A program made the translations under genes and the position numbers. From contig OY365741.1 in NCBI GenBank assembly GCA_959347425.1, forward strand, positions 620,001 through 684,000: DNA of 64,000 bases. Direction: 5' to 3'. This stretch comes from an uncultured Amylibacter sp. (GTDB lineage Bacteria > Pseudomonadota > Alphaproteobacteria > Rhodobacterales > Rhodobacteraceae). The stretch's first letter is position 1. Each line of letters begins with the position of its first letter. Below, one piece after another: positions 47,347 through 57,409 of this stretch. Below the pieces are notes generated by a model, which was not told where the DNA came from, searched no databases, and worked only from the letters and a program-made list of their open reading frames with translations.

Positions 47347-48369
47347 ATGCCACAGCACGAGCCAAAACTGATAACCGGCAATTCCAATATAACCCTAGCC
47401 AAGGCGATTGCCCGCAATATGCCTATGCAGAATGGTCGCCCCGTTATGCTGGCGGACACGCGGGTTGAACGGTTTAACGATGGCGAGATTTTCGTTGAAG
47501 TCTTTGAAAACGTTCGGCGGGAGGATATGTTTATCATCCAAAGCACCTCTAACCCTGCCAACGATAATCTAATGGAACTGCTGATTATGGCGGACGCTCT
47601 GCGTAGGTCGTCTGCCGCACGGATTACCGCTATTATACCGTATTTCGGCTATGCCCGCCAAGATCGCCGTAGCAAGGCACGCACGCCAATCTCTGCCAAA
47701 TTGGTGGCGAATTTATTGGTGGAGGCTGGGGTGGAACGAGTCTTAACCCTTGATTTACATGCGACTCAGATACAGGGGTTTTTCGATATACCCGTGGATA
47801 ATCTGTATGCCGCGCCAGTTTTCGCGCTGGATATCATCCATAATTTCCGCGATTTAACCGATATAGCCGTTATTTCCCCCGATGTGGGCGGGGTTGCCCG
47901 CGCGCGGGAGCTGGCAAAACGGATTAACGCCCCCCTTGCTATCGTTGATAAACGGCGCAATAAGCCGGGGGAGGTCTCTGAAATGACCGTGATTGGCGAA
48001 GTCAAAGGCAAGCGGTGCATTATCGTTGATGACATTTGCGATACGGCTGGGACTTTGTGTAAGGCTGCCGATATTTTACTGGAACAGGGCGCGAAGGAGG
48101 TTCATTCCTACATCACTCACGGGGTTTTGTCTGACCCTGCGATTGACCGTATTACCCATTCTTCTATGAAACAATTGGTGATTACCGATTCGATTGAATT
48201 GACGGAGGCTGCCCAGAAATGTAAGAAAATCCGTGCCGTGCCACTTGCCCCCGTATTATCCCAAGCGATTATGAACATAGCCAATGGTGCGTCCATATCC
48301 TCGCTGTTTGATGAAGAGACTTTGAATCCCCTTTATGACCGTTTTTATCAACCCCTATTTGAAAGATAA
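47347..48369 (+). CDS. prs: Ribose-phosphate pyrophosphokinase (PRPP synthetase)
   Basis: The 340-residue enzyme makes PRPP from ribose 5-phosphate and ATP for purine, pyrimidine, His and Trp synthesis. It shows the flexible catalytic loop region [15 protein letters not shown], the ribose-binding [11 protein letters not shown], the AMP-site [16 protein letters not shown] and the PRPP loop [13 protein letters not shown] 47347 follows AGGACA and gives a normal start; an ATG at 47305 would add 14 unusual residues. It is slightly longer than the usual 310-320 residues. The next gene starts 3 bp after the stop. Confidence 0.95.
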   Translation: MPQHEPKLITGNSNITLAKAIARNMPMQNGRPVMLADTRVERFNDGEIFVEVFENVRREDMFIIQSTSNPANDNLMELLIMADALRRSSAARITAIIPYFGYARQDRRSKARTPISAKLVANLLVEAGVERVLTLDLHATQIQGFFDIPVDNLYAAPVFALDIIHNFRDLTDIAVISPDVGGVARARELAKRINAPLAIVDKRRNKPGEVSEMTVIGEVKGKRCIIVDDICDTAGTLCKAADILLEQGAKEVHSYITHGVLSDPAIDRITHSSMKQLVITDSIELTEAAQKCKKIRAVPLAPVLSQAIMNIANGASISSLFDEETLNPLYDRFYQPLFER

Positions 48370-48372
48370 CCT

Positions 48373-48864
48373 ATGACAGATCTTACCTATACGACTATTC
48401 CCGCCCCTGACCGCGCCCAGTGGGCAGTGCCTTTAATGGGGAAAAATCCGGATTTATCGGATGAGATGACTGCCGTTTTGAATGATATGGCGAATAAAGG
48501 GTGGCGATTTCTGCGCTCTGAAACTCTGCCGTTTGTGGCACGGCGTGGGTTGTTAAGGCGGAAGGTGGAAAGCCGCCAGACGATTTTGATTTTCTATAAA
48601 AACGCCAGTAGCTTGGCGGACGCGGATATCCCCGCGCCTTTGGCAGGAACGCCGATGTTTGCCCAAACGGGCGGGCGAGAAACGGGCAAGCATGAGCCAC
48701 CAAGACAGCATGAACCAACCAGCCAACGCGAGCCTGTAAGCCAACGTGAGACTGTAAGTCACGCGCCCCACATCATGCCCAACCCGACCCATCCCAAAAC
48801 CAGCTCTGCCCCACCTTTGACGCTAAACCCGAGCAAAGACCCCACCCCAAAAGACGATACCTAA
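48373..48864 (+). CDS. DUF4177-like small protein with repetitive tail
   Basis: In the 163-residue protein, residues 1-75 resemble DUF4177 proteins of alphaproteobacteria: YTTIPAPDRA, a helix with VLNDMANKGWRFLRSETLPF, and a basic strand RQTILIFYK. Residues 100-163 are low-complexity and include HEP, SQREP and SQRET repeats (roughly seven-residue spacing) followed by a Pro/Thr/Ser-rich end. The function is unknown. It is tightly linked to prs (3-bp gap). Confidence 0.65.
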   Translation: MTDLTYTTIPAPDRAQWAVPLMGKNPDLSDEMTAVLNDMANKGWRFLRSETLPFVARRGLLRRKVESRQTILIFYKNASSLADADIPAPLAGTPMFAQTGGRETGKHEPPRQHEPTSQREPVSQRETVSHAPHIMPNPTHPKTSSAPPLTLNPSKDPTPKDDT

Positions 48865-48892
48865 AGGGTTCTAGAGTGTCCTAGAGGGCGCA

Positions 48893-49079
48893 GGGCTTTT
48901 GCCTACTACCCGCAAGGCGGGTAGGTGCAAAAGCCCCCGTTAATTGTGAATGATGAATGGTGAATTATGAATTGGGTTTTGTGGCAAATTTCTTTCCTAA
49001 AATAACGAACTCTAATTATTTTAGATAACGAATAACAAGAATAACCAATAATTCATCATTCATAATTCACAATTCACCA
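48893..49079 (+). repeat. Minimal dispersed element, copy G (hairpin plus heptamers)
   Basis: This gap before cobS (48865-49176, no gene) has a near-perfect hairpin at 48893-48936: outer stem GGGCTTTTGC/GCAAAAGCCC and inner stem TACCCGC/GCGGGTA with an AAG loop. GAATGGT/GAATTAT-type heptamers follow (about 48945-48975) and a mirrored set ATTCATC/ATTCACA ends at 49079. It preserves the shape of the hairpin in the full elements with unrelated stem sequence and lacks the rest of the element. Confidence 0.85.
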
Positions 49080-49176
49080 TATCCCCCCTTGCAATTTCCC
49101 CAAAAATATCACATTGACCCACAGTATAAACCAACCATAAACCAACCAATCAAACCCCCTATCGCGGACCCACACT

Positions 49177-50148
49177 ATGACAAACTCTTTTGAAACCATG
49201 GACAAACCCACCAAGAAAATATCCATAAAAACCGAATTCAACCTAGATTCCAAAATGGAAATCCTCGGCTTCCCCAACAAAACCGAGCATGTCCCCGAAA
49301 TCGACTCAAGCTATCATTTTGACCACGACACCACGTTGGCTATCCTTGCGGGCTTTGCCCATAATCGCCGCGTAATAATCCAAGGCTATCACGGCACTGG
49401 CAAATCCACCCATATTGAGCAAGTCGCCGCACGGCTAAACTGGCCTTGCGTTCGCGTTAATCTAGACAGCCATATCAGCCGTATTGATTTAATCGGCAAG
49501 GACGCTATCCGCCTAAAAGACGGCAAGCAAATCACCCAATTTCAAGAGGGTATTCTGCCTTGGGCTTTGCGCAACCCTGTTGCCATTGTGTTTGATGAAT
49601 ATGACGCGGGTCGCCCCGATGTTATGTTTGTTATTCAGAGGGTTTTGGAGGTTGATGGCAAGCTGACCCTGCTCGACCAAAACACCGTTATCACCCCGCA
49701 TCCGTGCTTTCGCATGTTTGCCACGGCGAATACCGTCGGGCTGGGCGATACCACGGGGCTATATCACGGCACCCAGCAGATTAACCAAGGACAGATGGAC
49801 AGATGGTCTATTGTCGCCAGCCTGAATTACCTGCCCCACGATCAAGAAACAAAAATCATCGCGTCCAAAACGCCAAAGGTCAAACCCCAGATATTAAAAC
49901 AGATGGTCACGGTTGCGGAATTAACCCGCAGTGCCTTTATGAATGGGGATATTTCCACCGTTATGTCGCCCCGAACAGTTATCACTTGGGCGCAGAATAT
50001 GGAGATTTTTAACGATATCGGCTTTGCCTTTCGCCTCACGTTTTTGAATAAATGCGATGAATTGGAACGCGAAACGGTTGCCGAATTCTACCAACGTTGC
50101 TTTGACGAGGAATTGCCAGAAAGCGCAATCAATGTCAGTTTAGGCTAG
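49177..50148 (+). CDS. cobS: Cobaltochelatase AAA+ subunit CobS
   Basis: CobS is the MoxR-type AAA+ subunit of the aerobic cobaltochelatase, hexameric with CobT and acting on hydrogenobyrinic acid diamide together with CobN. The 323 residues include Walker [10 protein letters not shown] (70-78), Walker B AIVFDEYD (136-143), and the arginine-containing QGQMDRWS. It is followed 10 bp later by cobT. No cobN is nearby. In some alphaproteobacteria without aerobic cobalamin synthesis this pair has other roles, so activity depends on the rest of the pathway. Confidence 0.93.
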   Translation: MTNSFETMDKPTKKISIKTEFNLDSKMEILGFPNKTEHVPEIDSSYHFDHDTTLAILAGFAHNRRVIIQGYHGTGKSTHIEQVAARLNWPCVRVNLDSHISRIDLIGKDAIRLKDGKQITQFQEGILPWALRNPVAIVFDEYDAGRPDVMFVIQRVLEVDGKLTLLDQNTVITPHPCFRMFATANTVGLGDTTGLYHGTQQINQGQMDRWSIVASLNYLPHDQETKIIASKTPKVKPQILKQMVTVAELTRSAFMNGDISTVMSPRTVITWAQNMEIFNDIGFAFRLTFLNKCDELERETVAEFYQRCFDEELPESAINVSLG

Positions 50149-50158
50149 GGCTTATGCC

Positions 50159-52051
50159 ATGAAATACCCATCAAACGACACGGCCGCCCCTTTTAAAAAG
50201 GCTCTATCCTTGGCGATGCGGGCTATGGCGAATGATGCGGATTTGAATGTGACCTTCACGCCAGACCCCGCAGGAGTCAGTGGCGAAATCGCGCGGTTGC
50301 CACAGGTATCGCGCACGTTAAAGCACGATGAAATCCTGATGGCACGGGGGACTTCCGATGTTTTGGCTCTGCATAAACGGTTTCATAATGAGGCAGTGCA
50401 TAACCGATATTTACCCCAAGGTGCGCAGGCGGTTGCCCTGTATGATACGATGGCAAAGGCGCGATGCGAAGCCTTGGGGGCAAGGGCTATGCCCGGAACG
50501 GCGGGTAATATCGATGCGAAGCTGGAATCAGACGCATTAAAGCAAAATTTTGATGTGGCGCAGAGCTACAAAGACGTGCCAATGGAAATCGCTTTGGGCT
50601 ATTATTTACGCCAGAAAATCACTGGGCGGGTGTTGCCCACGACGATAACCCACGCTTTGGCGCAGTGGGAGACGACTATTAACGAGCGTTCAGGCACACG
50701 GTTTGATGATATTGGCGCACAGATTGAAGACCCCACGGTTTTCGCCAAATTCGCCCGTGAATTGATAAAAGATTTGGGGTTTGGCGATGAATTGGGCGAT
50801 GATCCGGACGATAAACCCGATGACGATGGCGAGCAACAGAACGCAGAGGACGACCAAGACGCGCCCCCAGATACGGACGGGGGGGATGGTGAAGACCAGG
50901 AGACTCCCGATATTGACCTGCCCCCCGATTTGGCAGAGGAAAACCAAAGCCAAGCCAGCATGGATGAACAGGATGCCGCCCAAGACGAAGACACACCCGA
51001 ACAGCAGGCGGATGCCAACCCGTCCGAACAACCCACCCCCAGCCCGATATCCGATGCCGACCCGAACTACACCGTTTATACGGCAGAGTTTGATGAGGAA
51101 ATAAAAGCCGAAGATTTGGCAGAACCGATTGAATTGGAACGGCTCCGCGCCTATCTGGACACGCAGTTAGAGCCGTTGAAAGGCGTGGTTGCCCGATTGA
51201 CGAATAAACTGCAACGCCGCCTGCAAGCCGCGCAAAACCGTGCGTGGTCGTTTGATATGGAAGAGGGTTTGCTGGACTCGGGGCGATTGGCACGGGTTAT
51301 CAGCAACCCCACGACTCCGTTGTCGTTTAAGGTTGAACAGGACACGCGGTTTTTGGATACCGTGGTGACTCTGCTGCTGGATAATTCGGGGTCTATGCGT
51401 GGGCGACCGATTTCCATTGCCGCGATTTGCGCCGATGTTTTGGCGCGAACTTTGGAGCGGTGTCAGGTGAAATCGGAAATCCTGGGCTTTACCACCCGCG
51501 CATGGAAAGGCGGGCAGAGCCGTGAAAAATGGCTGGAAACCCGTGTGCCGTCAGAGGATACTCCGCAACCTGGGCGTTTGAATGATTTGCGCCATATTAT
51601 CTATAAATCCGCCGATATGCCGTGGCGGCGGACTCGCGATAATCTGGGCTTGATGATGAAAGAGGGTTTGTTAAAGGAAAACATAGATGGGGAGGCTTTG
51701 GAATGGGCCTATAACCGCCTATCCAGACGCACGGAAGCGCGGCGGATTCTGCTGGTGATTTCCGATGGTGCGCCCGTGGATGATTCGACTTTATCGGTGA
51801 ATTCGGCGGCGTTTTTGGAGGGGCATTTGCGTAAAGTGATAAAAATGATTGAATCGCGGGGTGGCGTGGAATTGGCGGCGATTGGGATTGGGCATGATGT
51901 CACCCGATACTACCACCGCGCCGTTACGATTACCGATGCAGAGCAGTTGGCGGGCGCGATAACCGAGCAATTGGTGGATTTGTTTGATACCAAAGAGCCA
52001 AAGAAAGCACGGCGAGGACGCGGGGTTGGGGCTGTTCGGGGGGCAAGATAA
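50159..52051 (+). CDS. cobT: Cobaltochelatase subunit CobT
   Basis: The 630-residue partner of CobS has an N-terminal helical region, a strongly acidic linker from about residue 215 to 325 (many D and E residues, low complexity) and a C-terminal VWA domain. The MIDAS motif [11 protein letters not shown] places the metal-binding D-x-S-x-S at Asp408, Ser410 and Ser412. The C-terminus is basic (KKARRGRG). The stop overlaps the next gene (TAATG). Confidence 0.93.
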   Translation: MKYPSNDTAAPFKKALSLAMRAMANDADLNVTFTPDPAGVSGEIARLPQVSRTLKHDEILMARGTSDVLALHKRFHNEAVHNRYLPQGAQAVALYDTMAKARCEALGARAMPGTAGNIDAKLESDALKQNFDVAQSYKDVPMEIALGYYLRQKITGRVLPTTITHALAQWETTINERSGTRFDDIGAQIEDPTVFAKFARELIKDLGFGDELGDDPDDKPDDDGEQQNAEDDQDAPPDTDGGDGEDQETPDIDLPPDLAEENQSQASMDEQDAAQDEDTPEQQADANPSEQPTPSPISDADPNYTVYTAEFDEEIKAEDLAEPIELERLRAYLDTQLEPLKGVVARLTNKLQRRLQAAQNRAWSFDMEEGLLDSGRLARVISNPTTPLSFKVEQDTRFLDTVVTLLLDNSGSMRGRPISIAAICADVLARTLERCQVKSEILGFTTRAWKGGQSREKWLETRVPSEDTPQPGRLNDLRHIIYKSADMPWRRTRDNLGLMMKEGLLKENIDGEALEWAYNRLSRRTEARRILLVISDGAPVDDSTLSVNSAAFLEGHLRKVIKMIESRGGVELAAIGIGHDVTRYYHRAVTITDAEQLAGAITEQLVDLFDTKEPKKARRGRGVGAVRGAR

Positions 52052-53862
52052 TGTTCCAAGATTTCACCCCACCTGCCCTGCCTAAAGATACGCACCCGCG
52101 TTTGGCGAAATTGCGTGGGGCTATGGCGAAAGCTGGTTTGGACGGGTTTTTCATCCCCCGCGCCGATGCGTTCCAAAACGAGTCCCCAACCGCCCACGAT
52201 GCTCGGCTGGAATGGATAACGGGGTTTTCTGGTTCGGCTGGGCAGTGCCTCGTTTTGGCAAAACAAGCCGCGATTATCAGCGATGGTCGCTATCGGTTGC
52301 AATTGCGCGAGCAGGTGAATTCGGCGGATTTTACCCTGCTGGAATCGCCCGCGCAAACCCTAACCCACTGGGCGGGAGAGGTTTTGGGGGCGGATACACG
52401 GCTGGGGTTTGATTCGTGGTTATACAGCGCGGGGCAGGTTGAAGCCATGCGCCAAGTGCTGGATACATTCGCCATAAAACTGACCCCGTGTGATAATTTA
52501 ATTGACGCGATTTGGCACGACCAACCGCCCCGCCCTAATACTCCGATAACCATTTATCCGCAGAAATACGCGGGCGTAACCCACGCCGATAAACGCGCGG
52601 ATATAGCCGCGACTTTACGCAAAGACGGGCATAAATCCACGTTAATCACCAAGGTGGATAATCTGGCGTGGCTGTTAAATACTCGCGGTGCGGATTTGGC
52701 GCACACCCCGATTAACCTGAGTTTCGGAATTTTGTATGACGACGGGCAGGTGGATTTGTTTATTGATTCGGAGGTGAGCGATGCGGTGCGTGGTCATCTG
52801 GGCGACTCGGTACGGATTAAACCGATGGATGATTTTATCCCCGTTATCGCGGGTTTATCTGGCACGGTTCGCGTGGATAAAGCAAGCGTTCCCTGTGCGT
52901 TGATTGACGCGATGGGTGATGCGGGCGTAGATTTCGCCTTTGCCCGTGACCCAATCGCTCTGCCCAAAGCCTGTAAGAATCCCGTGGAAATCAAAAACAG
53001 CCAAGCCGCCCATATATTGGACGGAGTGGCGATGTGCGAATTTTTATGCTGGCTGGATTCACACGGCGCAACCCCGCAAATCAGCGAAATTGATGTGGTG
53101 CGGGCGTTGGAATCCTATCGCCGTAAAGCCGATACTCTGCGTGGTATTTCCTTTGATACGATAGCTGGCACGGGCGCAAACGGCGCGATTATCCATTACC
53201 GAGTCACTGAACAAACCAACCGCCAAATCCAAAATGGCGATGTTTTGCTGGTGGATTCTGGCGGGCAATATATCAATGGAACAACGGATATAACGCGGAC
53301 GGTGGCGATTGGCGATGTGGGCGAACGGGCGCGATTCGCGGCGACTCTGGTTTTGCGGGGGATGATTGCGGTGTCCGTTGCGCGGTTTCCCATCGGGCTG
53401 GCTGGGCGAGATTTGGATGCACTGGCGCGGGTGGCGTTGTGGTCGGCTGGGCTGGATTACGACCACGGAACCGGGCATGGGGTCGGCGCGTATTTATCGG
53501 TGCATGAAGGGCCGCAAGGGCTATCACGGCGGGCGGGGGAGGTTTTGCAGGCGGGCATGATTTTATCGAACGAGCCCGGATATTATGCCGAGGGCGCGTT
53601 TGGCGTGCGGATTGAGAATTTGGTGTTTGTGAAGAAAGCGGAGGCTCGCGGGGACGACGGGCGCGATATGCTGGATTTTGAGACGTTAAGCCTTGCCCCG
53701 ATTGATAAAAATTTGATTGATGCAGGGATGTTAACGGGGGAAGAGCTGGATTGGTTAAACGCCTACCACGCACGGGTAGAGCGGGTGATTGCTCCGTTAT
53801 GTAGCCCACAAACGCAGGTGTTTTTGAAGAAGGCCTGTGCGGGTTTAGTGATTAGTGATTAA
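52051..53862 (+). CDS. Xaa-Pro aminopeptidase (peptidase M24)
   Basis: The 603-residue three-domain aminopeptidase P removes N-terminal residues before proline. Two creatinase-like N-terminal domains (about 1-300) precede the pita-bread catalytic domain. Metal ligands are visible: Asp in LLVDSGG, Asp in TTDITR, His in GTGHGVGAYL, Glu in LSNEPGYY and Glu in GVRIENLV. It is translationally coupled to cobT. Its last residues (GLVISD) and stop are in TTAGTGA heptamers, so the C-terminus runs into the repeat array. Confidence 0.92.
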   Translation: MFQDFTPPALPKDTHPRLAKLRGAMAKAGLDGFFIPRADAFQNESPTAHDARLEWITGFSGSAGQCLVLAKQAAIISDGRYRLQLREQVNSADFTLLESPAQTLTHWAGEVLGADTRLGFDSWLYSAGQVEAMRQVLDTFAIKLTPCDNLIDAIWHDQPPRPNTPITIYPQKYAGVTHADKRADIAATLRKDGHKSTLITKVDNLAWLLNTRGADLAHTPINLSFGILYDDGQVDLFIDSEVSDAVRGHLGDSVRIKPMDDFIPVIAGLSGTVRVDKASVPCALIDAMGDAGVDFAFARDPIALPKACKNPVEIKNSQAAHILDGVAMCEFLCWLDSHGATPQISEIDVVRALESYRRKADTLRGISFDTIAGTGANGAIIHYRVTEQTNRQIQNGDVLLVDSGGQYINGTTDITRTVAIGDVGERARFAATLVLRGMIAVSVARFPIGLAGRDLDALARVALWSAGLDYDHGTGHGVGAYLSVHEGPQGLSRRAGEVLQAGMILSNEPGYYAEGAFGVRIENLVFVKKAEARGDDGRDMLDFETLSLAPIDKNLIDAGMLTGEELDWLNAYHARVERVIAPLCSPQTQVFLKKACAGLVISD

Positions 53863-53878
53863 CGATTAGTGATTAGTG
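53848..53878 (+). repeat. Heptamer array at the aminopeptidase 3' end
   Basis: Units TTAGTGA, TTAGTGA, TTAACGA, TTAGTGA and TTAGTGG run tandemly across the stop codon of the aminopeptidase gene and the start of the intergenic gap. Confidence 0.85.
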
Positions 53879-53897
53879 GGGTTTTTTGGTTGGGGGG

Positions 53898-54581
53898 TCA
53901 TTGGTTGGGGTCTCTAATCCAGTTTATTTCTCGCTCGTTTCTCGCTCTTAAAATAGCATTCACAGCAGAAAAATGTCGACAATTTTTGAACGCTTCAAGG
54001 TGTTCATTGCGCGACGTTGGATGGGGAGCGGCATGGATGTGATAGCACCGTCCGTTAATGTACTTTTTAAGTTCTTGTGCCTCATTCCCCCAGAATATAA
54101 ACTGCAACATTCTGTCATTATTAAACAACGCAGTTAAAACTGCACTCATGAATTCTTTCCAATTTTCATTTGTATGTAAGTTATTATCATTGCCATCATC
54201 GCAAAATGTCAGTACACGGTTTAACAGCAAAACGCCCTCTTCCTCTGCCCAACGTTTTAGACAAGCATTTGTAAGATTCGCATCCCCTATACCATCACGT
54301 CTCATCGCGGTATAAATATTTGTTAAGCTTCTTGTGGAATTTCCATTAGCAAAAAAAGCTATACCCGTAGCATCAGCCTGTCGTGCATAAGGTTCTTGCC
54401 CTATAATCACGACACGCACATCATTGAAATGAGTTGCCCGAAAAGCTGCAAAAACATCTGCCCTTGCGGGATAGTAGTTGCCTTCATCTCTTTGTAAAAA
54501 AACATTCAAGGCTCGTCCCTCATGACTCCCGAAAAAATCAGCAAGATGCGCACGCCAACTTACATGTACTTCATTTATCAT
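53898..54581 (-). CDS. Divergent uracil-DNA glycosylase (family 1-like)
   Basis: The 227-residue protein keeps the overall UDG family 1 order: an N-terminal WRAHLADFF, motif A as GQEPYA (61-66), LLLNRVLTF (118-126), FIFWGNEAQ and motif B beginning with His187 in APHPTSRN. The canonical motif A is GQDPYH, so the water-activating Asp is replaced by Glu and the following His by Ala. The ATG at 54581 is chosen over GTG 54587 because AAGGAG then has correct spacing. It may remove uracil slowly, prefer another base, or be non-catalytic. Confidence 0.75.
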   Translation of the reverse strand: MINEVHVSWRAHLADFFGSHEGRALNVFLQRDEGNYYPARADVFAAFRATHFNDVRVVIIGQEPYARQADATGIAFFANGNSTRSLTNIYTAMRRDGIGDANLTNACLKRWAEEEGVLLLNRVLTFCDDGNDNNLHTNENWKEFMSAVLTALFNNDRMLQFIFWGNEAQELKKYINGRCYHIHAAPHPTSRNEHLEAFKNCRHFSAVNAILRARNEREINWIRDPNQ

Positions 54582-54636
54582 ACCCACTCCTTACATCCTA
54601 AATCCAATATCTTTCACAAAACAACGGCTTTTGCAC

Positions 54637-54680
54637 ATCACTAATCACTAATCACTAATCGTTAATCACTAATCACTAAA
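54637..54680. repeat. Heptamer array between the glycosylase and helicase genes
   Basis: About six TCACTAA units with one CGTTAAT variant lie immediately after the helicase stop (the helicase is on the minus strand) and upstream of the glycosylase start. Confidence 0.85.
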
Positions 54681-54685
54681 AAAAC

Positions 54686-56332
54686 CTATTTCAAAAAGCT
54701 TGGGATATGTTCGCCCATACCCGCAACTTTGCTTTTGCCTTGTCCGCCGTCGCGCCGATTGCCTTTGTTAGAGGTCTCATTGCGATTGGAATTACGATTA
54801 GAATTGCGCCCTTCGTTACGGCTATCTTTACGACCCTCGTTGCGGGTTTCTTTGCGCGGTTCGGTGCGTTTTTCATTACGATTCTCACCACGATTCTCAC
54901 CACGATTTTCGCCCCGACCTTCACCGCGTTTCCTATTACGCCCCGGACCACGTTTCTCACCGCGATTCTCGCCACGGTTTTCACCACGGTTTTCACTCGG
55001 TTTAGCGTTGGGGTTTGCACCGCCAGCCTTACTGCCACTGCGATTGCGCCGTCTGAGACCACCACTGCCTTCGCGTTTTTTATCACCGCCAGCACCAGCA
55101 CCCGAACCGCCAGCACCACCGCCAGCCCCCGCATCCCTCTGCGTCCGCGATTTCGGCTTATCTTCCGCCTCTGCCTCAAACCCGAAATCATCCAGCTCAA
55201 TCGACAATATCCTGCTACCCATCAATTTCTCAATCGCCGCTAAATACTTATGATCCGCCTCCGCACATAAACTAAACGAAAACCCGCTACGCCCAGCGCG
55301 CCCCGTCCGCCCAATACGGTGGATATAATCCTCTGGATGCGTGGGAATATCATAATTAAACACGTGACTCACCATAGGAATATCCAACCCACGCGCCGCC
55401 ACATCGGACGCCAACAGGAACGTTATCTCGTTGTTTTTAAACGATTTTAACACCCGCAACCGATGCTTTTGCTCCAATCCACCATGAATAGCCCCCGCGC
55501 TAATCCCGTGTTTCTTAAACGATTTCAGCAAGGTATCCACCTCCGACTTCCTGTTACAAAACACAATTGCATTGGTTAATTGATGCGATTCATGGGCGAT
55601 TAACGCCCGCAAAACCGACCGTTTAACCGGACTATTGCTGCGCTTTACATTGGTTGGCAAATCGCACACCCGTTGGGTTATCAGGTTCGAGGTCATCTCT
55701 TCACGCTTAACCTCCACCTTGGCGGGGTTTTGCAAGAATTCCTTGGTAATCCGCGCGATTTCTGGCGCCATAGTCGCGCTGAAAAACAAGGTTTGCCGCG
55801 TGAAGGGCGTTAGTTTGAAAATCTTTTCAATATCGGGAATGAAACCCATATCCAGCATACGGTCAGCCTCATCCACGACCATAATTTCTATCCCGCTTAG
55901 CAATAATTTGCCGCGCCCAACGTGGTCTAATAACCGCCCAGGGGTGGCGATTAAAACATCCACGCCTTTGTCCAGCAATCGCCCTTGTTCCCTGAACGAC
56001 ACGCCGCCGATAAGCAACGCCATATCCAGTTTTACGTATTTCGCATAAAGCTCAAAATTCTCTGACACCTGCGCGGCCAATTCGCGGGTTGGCGTTAAAA
56101 CCAGCGAGCGAGGCATCCTGGCCCGCCCGCGCCCTCGCGCTAGTTTTTGTATCATAGGCAGGGTGAACCCTGCGGTTTTGCCCGTGCCTGTTTGGGCAAT
56201 CCCCAAGACATCGCGCCCTTCCAGCGCAAAGGGTATGGCCTGCTCTTGAATAGGAGTCGGCGTGTCATAGCCCACATCTTCAATAGCTTGCAAGATTTTC
56301 GGTGAAAGGTTAAGGTCGGTAAATTTGGTCAT
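54686..56332 (-). CDS. DEAD-box RNA helicase, RhlE-like, with Arg/Asn/Gly-rich tail
   Basis: The 548-residue protein has all core helicase motifs: Q motif (F4, Q29), AQTGTGKT (46-53), PTRELA, DEAD in VVDEADRMLDMG, SAT, a domain II with ARGLDIP and HRIGRTGR. The C-terminus from about residue 390 is low complexity: GGAGG, then many GENR/GENRGENRGEK-type and NRNSNRNE repeats, a flexible RNA-binding tail. RhlE-like proteins act in ribosome assembly and RNA decay, often at low temperature. Confidence 0.92.
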   Translation of the reverse strand: MTKFTDLNLSPKILQAIEDVGYDTPTPIQEQAIPFALEGRDVLGIAQTGTGKTAGFTLPMIQKLARGRGRARMPRSLVLTPTRELAAQVSENFELYAKYVKLDMALLIGGVSFREQGRLLDKGVDVLIATPGRLLDHVGRGKLLLSGIEIMVVDEADRMLDMGFIPDIEKIFKLTPFTRQTLFFSATMAPEIARITKEFLQNPAKVEVKREEMTSNLITQRVCDLPTNVKRSNSPVKRSVLRALIAHESHQLTNAIVFCNRKSEVDTLLKSFKKHGISAGAIHGGLEQKHRLRVLKSFKNNEITFLLASDVAARGLDIPMVSHVFNYDIPTHPEDYIHRIGRTGRAGRSGFSFSLCAEADHKYLAAIEKLMGSRILSIELDDFGFEAEAEDKPKSRTQRDAGAGGGAGGSGAGAGGDKKREGSGGLRRRNRSGSKAGGANPNAKPSENRGENRGENRGEKRGPGRNRKRGEGRGENRGENRGENRNEKRTEPRKETRNEGRKDSRNEGRNSNRNSNRNETSNKGNRRDGGQGKSKVAGMGEHIPSFLK

Positions 56333-56356
56333 AAAGCCCTGTTCTGCTCTGCCCCA

Positions 56357-57127
56357 TTAGTGGGGCGTGTGTGCGCTTGATCGCGCGTTTTGAACCGCCG
56401 CGCCGAACGCTGAAAACAGCGCGCGCGATGATGGATTGTCTGCCGCTTGCCATTCGGGATGCCATTGTACGGCAAGAGCAAAATCAGCATTTTTGATACG
56501 AAGAGCCTCTTGCGTGCCGTCGGGGGCAAAGCCCTCTGCACAGACGCAATCGCCCAAAGTTTTCACCCCTTGCCCGTGAAGGGAATTCACCATAATCGCA
56601 TCGGTTTTGAAAATATCGGTGAAGACCGAGCCCTTTTCAAACTGCACCAAATGGCGCAGGGCGAATTGCTCGTCCAGCGAGCCATCGGGCGGCATACGGT
56701 GATTCATCCGCCCTGGTAGGTCGCGGATTTCGGGGTAAAGAGCGCCGCCAAAGGCGACATTGAATTCTTGGAAACCTCGGCAAATGCCCAAAATGGGGAT
56801 TTGTTGTTTGACACAATGGCGAATAAGAGGCAACGCCAATCGGTCGCGGTCGCGGTCAAAGGTGCCGTGCGCTTCGGTTGGTGTTTCGTTATATTCCTCT
56901 GGATGGACATTGGGGAACGCGCCCGTGAATAAGAATCCGGCGAAATGCGGGGCGAAGGTGTCTAAATCTATGGCGAGTTCCCCCGCATAGCCCATAGACG
57001 GCACGATAACGGGGGTTGCCCCCGTCAATTCTGCGATAGCTTTCAGATTGCTGGTGCCTGCGCCCTGCACAGGATAGCCATCATTCACAATAAAAGCATT
57101 GCCAATCACGCCGATTAACGGTTTCAT
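56357..57127 (-). CDS. Class I glutamine amidotransferase-like hydrolase (peptidase C26)
   Basis: The 256-residue enzyme resembles gamma-glutamyl-GABA hydrolase (PuuD). The nucleophile Cys116 is in LGICRGFQEFNV, VHPEEY lies earlier, and QWHPEW near residue 228 holds the catalytic His with a following Glu in its neighbourhood. PuuD cleaves gamma-glutamyl-GABA in putrescine catabolism; here no other puu gene is adjacent, so the substrate is uncertain. It is co-directional with the helicase gene, 24 bp upstream of it. Confidence 0.85.
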   Translation of the reverse strand: MKPLIGVIGNAFIVNDGYPVQGAGTSNLKAIAELTGATPVIVPSMGYAGELAIDLDTFAPHFAGFLFTGAFPNVHPEEYNETPTEAHGTFDRDRDRLALPLIRHCVKQQIPILGICRGFQEFNVAFGGALYPEIRDLPGRMNHRMPPDGSLDEQFALRHLVQFEKGSVFTDIFKTDAIMVNSLHGQGVKTLGDCVCAEGFAPDGTQEALRIKNADFALAVQWHPEWQAADNPSSRALFSAFGAAVQNARSSAHTPH

Positions 57128-57409
57128 TTCGCCTGTGTCCTATAACGCTCTTAGGTCTGGTTTGACCCGTGCGCCAGTTTTCGGCGCGTCCATTTACGGA
57201 TTATCCACCCATTGTTTGGGCTTTTTGGTGCGTTTGGCAGGTTTTTGAGGGAATGGCAAGGGGGTTTTTGGGGGTTTTGTGTGTTATTTGTTATTTAGGC
57301 GTTAATTATGAATAGGGGATGGTGAATTATTACGACCGAATAAACCTCTTATTAACCTTTACACCTCTTACTATATTTGCTATCACAAATCCAAACAAAG
57401 GGGCAAGCC

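Noticed and set aside
48893..48936. Rho-independent terminator for the DUF4177-like gene
   Set aside because: The stem is strong but lacks a T-tract on the plus strand, and its shape matches the hairpin of the dispersed elements.
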